In this document: in pieces, positions 16,450 to 26,100 of the stretch
Position numbering within the stretch: position 1 is the first letter of the stretch
Layout of the letters: each line of letters opens with the position of its first letter
Origin: Bacteroidales bacterium
GTDB lineage: Bacteria > Bacteroidota > Bacteroidia > Bacteroidales > UBA932
Reading direction: 5' to 3'
Assembly (NCBI GenBank): GCA_017476575.1
Contig: JAFUZO010000017.1
Location: 1 to 40,535 of the forward strand
Length of the DNA stretch: 40,535 bases
Made by a program: the position numbers and the translations under genes
Notes under the pieces: model-generated
What the model was told of the DNA's origin: nothing
The model's database searches: none
Seen by the model: only the letters and a program-made list of their open reading frames with translations

Positions 16450-18270
16450 ATGGAAGATTTTCAGCCAGAGAATTCAGTCTTTCTGCCCGGCTCCCTTTTC
16501 CAGAATCCCGGAGGATGGGCGGTCGATCCCCAGTTCATGGAGCAGATGGGATCCACCTGCCTGCTGGCACACGGACTGGGGCATCCCGTGGAAGATGCCG
16601 TGACCGGCTTCCGGGTCCCCCGGAGCGGCCGGTACCATATATATGTACGTACGCGGAACTGGACATCCCGCTGGTCGGAGCGGCCGACGCCCGGGATCTT
16701 CACCGTCCTCGCCGACGGAAAGGACAACGGGCATGTCTACGGTGCTGCCGGGCCGGAATGGGATTGGGAGGCCGGCGGGGTCATCGATTTGGAGGCAGGG
16801 GAGCATGAACTCAGCATCCATGACCTCAAAGGTTTTGACGCCCGGTTCGATACCGTACTCCTGACTCTGTCCGAGGCCCGTCCCGACGGGAGCAAGGCCG
16901 GTATCGAGGCGCTCCGCCATACCTTCCTGCCACAGACCCGTACCGTCGAGCAGAAGGGGGCTTTCGACTTCGTCGTCGTAGGCGGCGGCTGCTCGGGCAT
17001 GTGCGCGGCCTTGGCTGCAGCCCGCTGCGGTCTGAAGGTGGCCCTCATCCAGGACCGGAAGGTGCTCGGCGGCAACAACTCCTCGGAGGTGCGCGTCGGC
17101 CTCGGCGGCCGTCTGAATATCGGGAAGTACCCGGCGCTGGGCTACCTGCTGAACGAGTTCGGACCCGGCCGCAAGGGCAACGCCCGGACCGGGGACGTGT
17201 ATGAGGATGCCAAGAAACTCGATATCGTCTTGAAAGAAAAGCGGATTACCCTTATCCTGGGCTACAAGGTCCTGGAGGTGGAGAAGGACGGCGACCGGTT
17301 GACGGCTGTCGTCGCCACCTGCGTGGGCGACTATTCCCGGATCAGGGTCGCTGCACCGCTTTTCGCCGACTGTACGGGCGACGCCAACCTCGGCGTCCTC
17401 TCCGGTGCCGACTGGGTGATGGGACGCGAGCCCCGCTCCCGGTATGGAGAGCCCTCCGCCCCTGAAGCCCACGACGGGACGACCCTCGGTGCCTCGCTCC
17501 AATGGTATTCCCTGGAGGCGGACACCCCGCAGCCCTTCCCGGATATCGACTGGGGCTTGTCGCTGGACGAAGATACGGCCCAGAAGGTCCACCGCGGCCA
17601 GTGGTACTGGGAAGTCGGCATGACGGACGACCAGATCGAAGAGGCCGAGCGTATCCGGGACTACGGCATGTATGTGGCCTATTCCAACTGGTCCTATCTC
17701 AAGAACCACGCATCCTACAAGGATGAATATGAAAACCTCTATCTCGGCTGGGTCTGCCACGTGCTGGGCAAGCGCGAAAGCCGCCGCCTCCTGGGCGAGT
17801 TCGTGCTGACGGAGAACGACCTCCGGCAGTTCCGTATCTACCCGGACGGCTGTGTGAGTACGTCCTGGTACATCGACAACCACGAGCCCGACCCGGACAA
17901 CGCCGCCCGGTTCCCGGAGCCCTGGCTGAGCCGCGGATGCCTGACCCCGCTGGACTACTATCCCATCCCGTTCCGCTGCTTCTACTCCCGCAACGTGGAC
18001 AACCTTTTCATGGCGGGACGCGACATCAGTGTCTCCCACCTGGCCCTCGGGACGACCCGCGTCATGCGCACCTGTGCGATGATGGGCGAGGTGGTCGGCC
18101 TGGCCGCGAAAGTGTGCACGGACCATGACGATCTGCCCCGGGACATCGTTCCGGCGCACTGGGACGAACTGGATGCCCTCATGTGCAAGGGAGCCGGCGA
18201 TCCGGACCTCCCGTATCTCCAGACCTATACCCTGATCGATACGACTGCTGCACGCAGCGAAGACTGTTGA
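16450..18270 (+). CDS. FAD-dependent oxidoreductase with N-terminal beta-sandwich-like domain
   Basis: Predicted flavoprotein of 606 residues with no signal peptide. Residues 1-~145 form an unassigned beta-rich domain (GFRVPRSGRYHIYVRTRNW, LEAGEHELSIHDLKGFDARF) like the carbohydrate-binding-type modules attached to some FAD enzymes. At about residue 173 the FAD-binding Rossmann motif FVVVGGGCSGMCAALAAARC begins, followed by the LGGNNSSEVRVGLGG segment. Near the C-terminus NLFMAGRDISVSHLALGTTR and MRTCAMMGEVVGLAA complete the FAD_oxidored pattern. Such proteins are common in Bacteroidota and Planctomycetota sugar loci but their reactions are mostly unknown; sugar or polyol oxidation is the best guess. 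It is first in the putative operon; the symporter starts 8 bases later. Confidence 0.85.
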   Translation: MEDFQPENSVFLPGSLFQNPGGWAVDPQFMEQMGSTCLLAHGLGHPVEDAVTGFRVPRSGRYHIYVRTRNWTSRWSERPTPGIFTVLADGKDNGHVYGAAGPEWDWEAGGVIDLEAGEHELSIHDLKGFDARFDTVLLTLSEARPDGSKAGIEALRHTFLPQTRTVEQKGAFDFVVVGGGCSGMCAALAAARCGLKVALIQDRKVLGGNNSSEVRVGLGGRLNIGKYPALGYLLNEFGPGRKGNARTGDVYEDAKKLDIVLKEKRITLILGYKVLEVEKDGDRLTAVVATCVGDYSRIRVAAPLFADCTGDANLGVLSGADWVMGREPRSRYGEPSAPEAHDGTTLGASLQWYSLEADTPQPFPDIDWGLSLDEDTAQKVHRGQWYWEVGMTDDQIEEAERIRDYGMYVAYSNWSYLKNHASYKDEYENLYLGWVCHVLGKRESRRLLGEFVLTENDLRQFRIYPDGCVSTSWYIDNHEPDPDNAARFPEPWLSRGCLTPLDYYPIPFRCFYSRNVDNLFMAGRDISVSHLALGTTRVMRTCAMMGEVVGLAAKVCTDHDDLPRDIVPAHWDELDALMCKGAGDPDLPYLQTYTLIDTTAARSEDC

Positions 18271-18278
18271 ACCCACCT

Positions 18279-19874
18279 ATGAGCCCCGTCGACTGGATCA
18301 TCATCGGACTGTTCCTGGTGGCCCTCACCACCATCGGATTCTTCTTCTCCCGGCGCAACCGCAACCTGGAGGACTATTTCGTGGCCGGCCGCAGCATGCC
18401 GACTTGGATTGTGGCCCTCGCCGCGACGGGTACCTCCATCAGCGCAGGCACCTTCGTCGGTTCCCCGGAACTGGGTTTCAATACCAACCTGACTTTCATC
18501 ATGAGCTGCGTCGGTGCCGTCATCGGCGGCCTCTTCGTCGCCCTGCTGGTCCTGCCGCGGCTCTACCGTGCGAAGACCATCACCATCTACGGCTACATCG
18601 GCGACCGTTTCGGCGAGACGTCCAAGCGGGCGACCAGCGTCATGTTCCTTTTCGGCCAGCTGTTCACGTCGGGCTCCCGCCTGTTCATCGCCGCCATCGC
18701 CGTGTCGGTCATCCTCTTCGGGTCCATCCATTTCCAGTTCATCATGTACTCGATCATCATCCTGGGTATCGTCAGCACCATCTACACGATGGCCGGCGGC
18801 ATCAAGGGGCTCCTGTACATCGACACCCTCCAGATTCTCCTGGTCATCGGGACCGGCATCGCCGCCCTGGTCCTTGTGGCCCTTTCCATCGAACCGCGCC
18901 TGGGACTCGGAGAAATCTGGCGTTCCCTCACGGACGGCGGCATGGTCAAACTCCCCGCCCGGCCGGAATACGGCCTCGCGGCGGACGGCACCCTCAAGGG
19001 ATGGGCCGCCGGGAGCAAGGTGCAGCTGGTGGACCCGTCGTTCCGCTTCGACCGGCCGTACAACCTCATCGGCGCCCTGGTGGCCTACGCCATCTTCAAG
19101 TTCGCGCAGTTCTCGACCGACCATGAGTTCGTCCAGCGCCAGCTCACCTGCCGCTCCGTCAAGGAGGCCGGCGTGTCGCTGGTCTGGTCGCAACTGCTGG
19201 CGATTCCGATTGTGGCGGTCTTCCTCTGCATCGGCCTCCTCCTCTGGGTCAAGTTCACCCAGGACCCGGGGGCGATGCCTTCAGACTTCTTTGCCGACGC
19301 CCGCGACGTGTTCCCGCAGTTCATCTGCCGGAGCGTCCCGACCGGTGTGCGGGGATTGATGGTCGTCGGCCTCCTCGCCGCCGCCCTGTCCAGCTTCAAC
19401 TCTGCCATCAACGCCATGGCTTCCAGTTTCGTGACCGACCTCTATCTCCCGATCCGCAAGGACCGCGGGCGCCCGGTCACCGGCGATGCGGGCGAGATGG
19501 CCTCGTCCAAGAAGATGGCGGCCCTGATGGGCGTCATCCTCACCGGCTTCGCCATCGTCACGGCCGTCATGCAGCAGTCGAGCGGGCTCAACCTCGTCGA
19601 CTTCGCGACCGGCGTGATGTGCTTCTCCTACGCGGGGATGCTGGGCGTGTTCATCGTCGCCCTCTACACCCGGCGGGGGAGTACCGCCAGCGTCATCGCC
19701 GCCCTCGTGGCCGGCCTCCTGACGGTGCTGCTCCTCCAACCCTACATCCTGACCCCGCTCTCGCAGGCCCTCCTGGGCCGCACCCTTTTCATCGCCTGGC
19801 CCTGGTGGTGCCCGATCGGAGCGACGGTCAGCATCCTGGTCTGCCTGGCCGGTAAACCGAAACAAACGATATGA
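18279..19874 (+). CDS. Sodium:solute symporter (SSS family)
   Basis: Inner-membrane transporter, 531 residues with about 13 hydrophobic segments. The start MSPVDWIIIGLFLVALT is followed by the family landmark LEDYFVAGRSMPTWIVALAA, then GTSISAGTFVGSPELGF and the GGIKGLLYIDTLQ region. The core motif near LLAAALSSFNSAINAMASSFVTDLY corresponds to the SSS signature with its sodium-site Ser residues. The substrate is likely a sugar, inositol or similar polyol given the regulator and dehydrogenase beside it, but solute identity cannot be read from sequence. I reject an upstream in-frame ATG at 18183 because it overlaps the oxidoreductase by 88 bases. The TGA overlaps the next ATG by 4 bases. Confidence 0.92.
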   Translation: MSPVDWIIIGLFLVALTTIGFFFSRRNRNLEDYFVAGRSMPTWIVALAATGTSISAGTFVGSPELGFNTNLTFIMSCVGAVIGGLFVALLVLPRLYRAKTITIYGYIGDRFGETSKRATSVMFLFGQLFTSGSRLFIAAIAVSVILFGSIHFQFIMYSIIILGIVSTIYTMAGGIKGLLYIDTLQILLVIGTGIAALVLVALSIEPRLGLGEIWRSLTDGGMVKLPARPEYGLAADGTLKGWAAGSKVQLVDPSFRFDRPYNLIGALVAYAIFKFAQFSTDHEFVQRQLTCRSVKEAGVSLVWSQLLAIPIVAVFLCIGLLLWVKFTQDPGAMPSDFFADARDVFPQFICRSVPTGVRGLMVVGLLAAALSSFNSAINAMASSFVTDLYLPIRKDRGRPVTGDAGEMASSKKMAALMGVILTGFAIVTAVMQQSSGLNLVDFATGVMCFSYAGMLGVFIVALYTRRGSTASVIAALVAGLLTVLLLQPYILTPLSQALLGRTLFIAWPWWCPIGATVSILVCLAGKPKQTI

Positions 19875-20905
19875 GACAAGTTGTCTTGAAAGCTCCCCGC
19901 GAACTGGAGTTCCGGGAAGTGCCCGCCCCCCGGGCAGCAGACCTGAAAGAGCATGAAATCCTCCTCCAGGTCAAGCGTATCGGCATCTGCGGATCCGAAA
20001 TCCATTCCTACCACGGTACCCATCCGGCCACCTTCTATCCTGTGGTCCAGGGCCATGAATACGCCGGCACCGTCGTGGCCGTCGGCACCGCTGTCGAAAG
20101 CATCCGTCCCGGCGACAAGATCACCGCCCGTCCCCAGCTGGTCTGCGGCACGTGCAACCCCTGCAGGCGGGGTCAGTACAATGTATGCGAGCACCTCCGG
20201 GTACAGGCCTTCCAGGCCGACGGCGCCGCCCAGGACTACTTCGTCGTGAGCGACGACCGGGCGGTCCGCCTGCCCGATGACCTGCCGCTCGACTACGGTG
20301 CGATGATCGAGCCTTCCGCCGTGGGCGCCCATGCGACGACCCGTCCACGGGAGTTGGAGGGCAGGAATGTCGTCGTCTCCGGCGCTGGCACCATCGGCAA
20401 CCTCATCGCCCAGTTCGCAAAGGCCCGCGGGGCCCGCAAGGTCGTCATCACCGATGTGAGCGACGCCCGGCTCGCCATCGCCCGGGAATGCGGCATCGAA
20501 CATACCCTCAACGTGGCCAGGACACCCTTGAAGGAGGCACTTCCGGAACTTTTCGGCGAGGAAGGATTCCAGGTCGGCTTCGAGGCCGCCGGTGTCGAGG
20601 TCTCTGTCCGTTCCCTGATGGAGTGCATCGAAAAAGGCGGCGATGTCATCATCGTCGGCGTCCATGCCAAGGATCCCGCCATCAGCATGTTCTACCTTGG
20701 AGAGCATGAACTCAACCTTATCGGTTCCATGATGTACCGCCATGAGGATTACCTGACGGCCGTCGACATGGTCTCCAAGGGCCGGATTCACCTCCAGCCG
20801 CTGGTTTCCAACCGCTTCCCCCTTGAACAGTACGACGAGGCGTACCGGTATATCGATGCACACCGCGAGACCAGCATGAAGGTCCTTGTCGACCTGGAAG
20901 CGTAA
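19871..20905 (+). CDS. Zinc-dependent alcohol/polyol dehydrogenase (MDR family)
   Basis: Cytosolic medium-chain dehydrogenase of 344 residues, similar to sorbitol, L-idonate, galactitol and threonine dehydrogenases. The catalytic zinc site is Cys in GICGSEIHSYHG and His-Glu in VVQGHEYAG. The structural zinc site is the four-Cys cluster CGTCNPCRRGQYNVC. The Rossmann motif is VSGAGTIGNLIAQFAKARGA, and the following acidic residue in VVITDVSD suggests NAD rather than NADP. It overlaps the symporter stop by 4 bases and is followed 5 bases later by the phosphatase gene, so it probably acts on the imported or released sugar alcohol (inference). Confidence 0.92.
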   Translation: MRQVVLKAPRELEFREVPAPRAADLKEHEILLQVKRIGICGSEIHSYHGTHPATFYPVVQGHEYAGTVVAVGTAVESIRPGDKITARPQLVCGTCNPCRRGQYNVCEHLRVQAFQADGAAQDYFVVSDDRAVRLPDDLPLDYGAMIEPSAVGAHATTRPRELEGRNVVVSGAGTIGNLIAQFAKARGARKVVITDVSDARLAIARECGIEHTLNVARTPLKEALPELFGEEGFQVGFEAAGVEVSVRSLMECIEKGGDVIIVGVHAKDPAISMFYLGEHELNLIGSMMYRHEDYLTAVDMVSKGRIHLQPLVSNRFPLEQYDEAYRYIDAHRETSMKVLVDLEA

Positions 20906-20910
20906 AGCGT

Positions 20911-23028
20911 ATGAAGAAGTTCCTCCTGTCCCTCTTGTGGCTGTCCACGCTGGTTCCGGCGTGGGCGCAGACATTGGACGAGGTCCGGCGCGAGACGCTG
21001 TCCGTCCCGGAGCGGCTCGGGGGTGTCCAGTCCGTCCAGGCGTTGCACCGCGATGTCTCCGCGCGTCCCCCGAAGGGCTACAAGCCCTTCTCGGTGAGCC
21101 ATTACGGTCGGCACGGTGCCCGTTATGTGACGAATGCCCTCATCTATGAGCGGGTGCACGACGTGCTGGAGACGGCGGACCGGGAAGGGAACCTCACACC
21201 CCTCGGCGATTCGCTCCGGGCGATGTATGCGGCCGTCTATCCCCGCCTGACCCGGCATAACGGCGACCTGACGGCGGTCGGCCAGGCCCAGCACCGGCAG
21301 ATTGCGGCCGACATGCTGGCCGACTATCCGGAAGTCTTTTCCGCCCGTCCCGTCGCGACGGCCCGCGCGACCACCGTGCCCCGCTGCATCATGAGCATGG
21401 CCTCGTTCCTGGAAGAATGGGCCCGGCGCAAGCCGGATTTGCGGGTGGAGAGCAGCGCCGCTGCGGCATACCTCCCCATCCTCAACCCCTACGACCTGAC
21501 CAACCCGGAACTCGATGCAGAAGGGGCCCGGACCCTCCGGATGGACCCGTGGGGACGCGGCTACGAACGGTACCGTGCGACCCTTTTCGACGCCGGTGTC
21601 TTCGCCTCCCGCCTGTTCCTGCGTCCGGAGGCCGTCCGGAAGGTCTGCTCCCCGCTGCGCTTCGCCATCGATCTGCACTACGTCAGTTCCCTTTCCTCTT
21701 CGATGGATTTCGAGGGCTCCGACTTTTCCGCCTTCTACACCGAGGACGAACGCTTTGCGATGTGGGAGATGGACAACATCCTCTTCTACATGGAGGAGGG
21801 GCCTGGCCTGGAGGGCAACCACCGACAGCCGCTGCTGCTGTGGCCGCTCCTGGAGGACTTCATCGAGACGGCCGAGACCGACGTGCGCGACGGCCGTCCT
21901 TCGGTGCGCCTCCGCTTCGGACACGACATGCCGCTGATGGGTCTGCTGTCCTTGATGGGAGTGGAGGAGTGGAGCCGTCCGGCGAAAGACTGGCCGGACG
22001 TGAAACGGGTGTGGCAGAACTGGCGGATTCCGATGGCCTCGCACCTGGAGATGGTGCTGTACCGGAACCGCCGCTCGGACGAGGTGCTGGTGAAGTTCCT
22101 GCTCAACAACGAGCCGCTGGCCCTGCCGCTCGAACCCTTCGACGGCCCCTACTACCGCTGGACGGAGGTTCGAGACCACTACCGGAAGGTGCTGTCGGAG
22201 GCACGGGAACAGCTGGCCCGCCCGGCGTGCAACCGCCTCTTCTCCATCGAGAACAAGGTCGACGGGCATCCGATGCAGGCCTTCTCCATCCGGCAGGACA
22301 CGGTGTATGTCGTCAACGACGGCGGCCTGTGCCGGACTTGGTCGCTGCGGGACGGACGCCAGACCGGACAGTTCATGCTCGGCTGCGCCCATCCGACCCT
22401 CCACGGCGGCAACGCCGATTTCAGCACCGACGGCCTCCTGTACGTCTCGGGCGACCTCACGACGAAGGCGTGCTATGTCGAGCGGGTGACGGCGGCGGGC
22501 TCCGAATGGGTCCAGACCCTGACCTTCGCCCTGGACAACGGCTACGGCGGCTCCCAGGTGGTCCTGGACCGCGAGCGGGCGCGCATCGTTTACATGCAGC
22601 GCGAGAACCGCGACATCAAGGCGCCGGACAACCGGTTCCACCTCTACGAGTTCCGCCTGCCGTCCGCGACGGAGGGCGACCTCACCTTCACGGAAGCCGA
22701 CGTGCTCCGGGAATACGTCCTGGACCGCTACGAGCCCATCTACCAGGGCGGCAGCATCCATGACGGGCTCCTCCTGCTCTCGCACGGGGTCTGCCCCGAC
22801 GAGGACGGCATCGTGACGGGCATCTCGGGCTACGACCTGGCGACGGGGAAGGCCGTCTTCCAGGTGGACCTGTCCCCGGTGATGCCGCACGAGCCGCAGT
22901 CGGTGTGCGTCTACGACGGGAAAGTGTATATGAATTTCAACGGGAGGGGCTTCTACGAAGTCATTCTTACAGGTATCAAATCTGGCGGTGAACCGAAGGA
23001 CAACGCTGACCTGGTATTTGGATTGTAG
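20911..23028 (+). CDS. Secreted histidine phosphatase (clade 2) with C-terminal propeller-like domain
   Basis: Periplasmic phosphomonoesterase candidate of the histidine acid phosphatase/phytase branch. Residues 1-20 are a signal peptide ending AWAQ, with no lipobox. The active-site motif is R67-H68-G69-A70-R71 in SHYGRHGARYVTN, with Tyr-Val replacing the usual xPT; the second motif is H338-D339 in LRFGHDMPLMG. This domain covers about residues 50-430. The remaining ~270 residues are different: repeats of beta-strand text such as DTVYVVNDGGLCRTWSLRDG, DGLLYVSGDLTTKACYVERV and DGKVYMNFNGRGFYEV suggest a beta-propeller. Multiple inositol polyphosphate phosphatase-like enzymes of gut Bacteroidota are a reasonable comparison, but the substrate is unproven. 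Confidence 0.85.
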   Translation: MKKFLLSLLWLSTLVPAWAQTLDEVRRETLSVPERLGGVQSVQALHRDVSARPPKGYKPFSVSHYGRHGARYVTNALIYERVHDVLETADREGNLTPLGDSLRAMYAAVYPRLTRHNGDLTAVGQAQHRQIAADMLADYPEVFSARPVATARATTVPRCIMSMASFLEEWARRKPDLRVESSAAAAYLPILNPYDLTNPELDAEGARTLRMDPWGRGYERYRATLFDAGVFASRLFLRPEAVRKVCSPLRFAIDLHYVSSLSSSMDFEGSDFSAFYTEDERFAMWEMDNILFYMEEGPGLEGNHRQPLLLWPLLEDFIETAETDVRDGRPSVRLRFGHDMPLMGLLSLMGVEEWSRPAKDWPDVKRVWQNWRIPMASHLEMVLYRNRRSDEVLVKFLLNNEPLALPLEPFDGPYYRWTEVRDHYRKVLSEAREQLARPACNRLFSIENKVDGHPMQAFSIRQDTVYVVNDGGLCRTWSLRDGRQTGQFMLGCAHPTLHGGNADFSTDGLLYVSGDLTTKACYVERVTAAGSEWVQTLTFALDNGYGGSQVVLDRERARIVYMQRENRDIKAPDNRFHLYEFRLPSATEGDLTFTEADVLREYVLDRYEPIYQGGSIHDGLLLLSHGVCPDEDGIVTGISGYDLATGKAVFQVDLSPVMPHEPQSVCVYDGKVYMNFNGRGFYEVILTGIKSGGEPKDNADLVFGL

Positions 23029-23042
23029 TTACTTCGAAGTAA
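23029..23042. repeat. 14-base perfect palindrome upstream of susC
   Basis: TTACTTCGAAGTAA is a perfect inverted repeat that begins right after the phosphatase TAG and lies 66 bases before the susC-type ATG. It could be a protein-binding site or part of an RNA structure. Confidence 0.45.
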
Positions 23043-23052
23043 TTTTGAAACA

Positions 23053-23074
23053 AATACGGGCGCGCGCCCGTATT
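23053..23074. repeat. 22-base perfect palindrome in the susC leader
   Basis: A perfect inverted repeat with arms AATACGGGC and GCCCGTATT around GCGC. In RNA it can fold into a 9-base-pair stem with a 4-base loop. It lies 34 bases before the susC-type ATG and is followed by TATAATAG rather than a T-run, so it is more likely a leader hairpin or operator than a plain terminator. Confidence 0.5.
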
Positions 23075-23107
23075 ATAATAGATAACCATCATGAAACTCT
23101 GAACAAC

Positions 23108-26100
23108 ATGGAAACTAAGATCAGCTCTTCCTGGAGGGGACTCCTCCTCTCCCTGACCCTGATTTTCCATCTGGGATGGAGCCTGGCTGCCCAGAACCAG
23201 CAGGTTACGGGCGTCGTGAAGGACGCGGCCGGCGAACCGCTGGCGGGCGCTTCCATCCTGGTGGAGGGAACGGTGACCGGCACCCAGTCCGACATCGACG
23301 GCCGGTTCTCGCTTCCGTCGAGCAAGGGACAGGTCCTTGTCATCTCTTTCATCGGTTTCGAGACCGTCCGGGTCCCGGTCACAGACCAGACCTTCTATGA
23401 AGTGGTCTTGGACGGAGACGCCAACTTCTTGGACGATGTCGTGGTCGTAGGCTACGATACCCAGAAGAAGGTGAATCTCACCGGTGCTGTCGGCTCGCTT
23501 TCGTCCGACGTGCTCCAGAACAAGCCGATCGTGCAAGCCTCCACGGCCCTCCAGGGAACCATCCCTGGCGTGACGGTGACCACCAACGGCGGCGGTCCGG
23601 GTGCGGATACGGGCAACATCCGGGTCCGTGGTATCGGTACGTTCGGCGGGTCGAGCGCCGCTCCGCTCGTGCTGATCGATGGTATCGAGGGTAGCATGAA
23701 CTCGGTGGACGCCACCCAGATCGACAAGATTTCCGTCCTGAAAGATGCCGCCTCGTCCGCCATCTACGGTTCCCGGGCGGCAAACGGTGTCATCCTCATC
23801 ACGACCAAGCGTGCGGGGAAGGGCCGTTCCTCGGTCTCGTACCGGGGCTATGTCGGCTGGCAGACCCCGACCACGACGCCGGACACCGTGAATCCCGTCG
23901 AATACATGATCCTCAACCGGGAGGCAACCGAGAACGACGGCGCGACGTCTATCTACACGGACGAGTACATCGCGGACTACTTGAAGAACAACTGGCTCGA
24001 CCCGGACAGTTTCCCGATTGTCAACTGGAAGGAGCATGTGCTCAACGGGAGCGGCCTGACGCATAACCACAATCTCTCGTTCAGCGCCACCCAAGGCAAG
24101 ATGCGCATCCTGACCTCCATCGGCTACCTGGACCAGAAGGGTATCGTGAAGAGCGCGGATTTCCAGCGGTACAACTTCCGCAACAATATCAACGTGGACA
24201 TCACGGACCGTCTGGCCCTGCGTTTCGATACCTCCGGCAGCTGGGGAATCCGTCATTACAGTCCCTACCAGGGCACCTTCTTCAGTTTCATGAACGCGCG
24301 TGACCCGCTTTTTCTCGCCGAGTACTCCAACGGGACCTACGCCCCCTTCACCGGCGGCAGCATCAACATCCTCCCGATGACCGACAACGGCGAGGGCGGC
24401 AGTGTCCGCTCGGACGCCCTCCGTTTCTCCGGTGCCATGGCATTAACCTGGAAGCCAGTGGACTGGCTTACCCTAGAGGGGACGGCAGCTCCGCGCTTCA
24501 CCCTGAGCTACACCCATAACTTCACCGACCTGGTGACGTACTATTCAGACCCGTACGGGACGGTCTCGCCCATCAAGAATCGGGAATACAACTCCCTCCG
24601 CGAATCGCACACCAACGATTTCTATGGCAACTACCTGTTTACGGCCAAGGTCCACAAGCAGTTCGCCCGCGCCCACGATGTGTCCTTCCTGTCGGGAACA
24701 TCCTACGAGACTCTGGATGAGCGGACCCTGTCGGCTTACCGTCGCGATTTCGCCTATCCGCAGTACCAGACCATCAATGCCGGTGCCGACAACGAATTCA
24801 AGGAGAACGGCGGCGCCCGCTACCAGTGGGCCTTGGCCTCCTTCTTCGGCCGGTTCAACTACAACTACAAGGAACGCTACCTCTTCGAGGCCAACATTCG
24901 TTTCGACGGATCCTCCCGCTTCGCCGAGGGGCACCGTTGGGGCCGGTTCCCTTCCTTCTCGGCCGCCTGGCGTGTGACCGAGGAGCCATGGGCCACTCCC
25001 TTCAAGGGTGTCCTCAACGAATTCAAGGTGCGTGGCTCCTATGGCAAGTTGGGCAACCAGAACATCGGCTCGGACTACTATCCCACCATCCAGACCCTCA
25101 CCATCTCCTCCATCTCCGCCGCAGGCCTCATCTATCCGATCGTCGGCCTGAACAACCTCGCCAACGAAGAAATCACCTGGGAGGAGAGCTCCATGTACGA
25201 CATCGGCATCGATGCCACCCTCCTGGACAAGTTTACCTTGACGGCGGACTGGTATCACAAGACCACAGACGGTATCCTGATGCAGCTGGATATCCCGGCG
25301 ACCATCGGTCTCACGGCTCCCTACCAGAATGCAGGCGTGGTACGCAACATCGGCTGGGAGATCGGTGTCGGCTACCATGACGGCCGGGGCGACTTCACCT
25401 GGGGCGTCGACGCCAACCTTTCCGATGTCCACAACAAGATCATCGACATGAAGGGTACCGCCTCGGGTTCTCTGCTCCGCAACGAGGAGGGATATGCCAT
25501 CAACTCCATCTATGGTCTCCGGTGCATCGGTATGGCCCGGACTCAGGAGGAAGCCGACTACGTCAATGCCAACTGCCCCCAGTACGGAGTGGAGACAATG
25601 CCCGGCGACCTCATCTATGCGGACATCGCCGGCGACTTCGACGAGGATGGCAATCCGATTCCCGACGGGAAGGTCGACGACAAGGACCGGGTGATCATCG
25701 GCAGCACCATTCCGCGATACACATTCGGCGTCACGCTGGATGCGGGCTGGAAGGGCTTCGGCATCAGCGCCCAGTTCCAGGGCGTCGGGAAACTCAACGC
25801 CTACCTCAACGGCTACTACACCCAGCCCTGCGTCCAGGGCGGCACCTTCCGCAAGGAACACCTCGACCGCTGGACCCCGGAGACGCCGGACGGAAAGTTC
25901 CCGCGCCTGTCCTATGCCAGCGAACTGAGCAAGAAGAACTCCTCGTTCTGGATGGCGGATGCCTCGTACTGCCGCCTGAAGAACCTGCAGCTCAGCTACA
26001 CCCTTCCCAAGAAAATGCTTGCCAGGACCCGGATCGAGAACCTGACCTTCTTCGCCAATGCGACCAACGTCTTCACCCTCACCGACTATTGGCAGGGCTA

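Noticed and set aside
18183..18278. An N-terminal extension of the sodium symporter
   Set aside because: It overlaps the oxidoreductase coding sequence by 88 bases and is not hydrophobic; the ATG at 18279 opens the first membrane helix.
20788..22890. Long minus-strand open frame opposite the phosphatase gene, and similar ones at 24545-26713, 13649-15211 and 28450-30060
   Set aside because: All lie wholly opposite genes with secure domains and have no family features of their own.
22988..23107. A longer N-terminus for the SusC-type receptor
   Set aside because: It overlaps the phosphatase gene and would bury the signal peptide; the ATG at 23108 gives a normal signal sequence.
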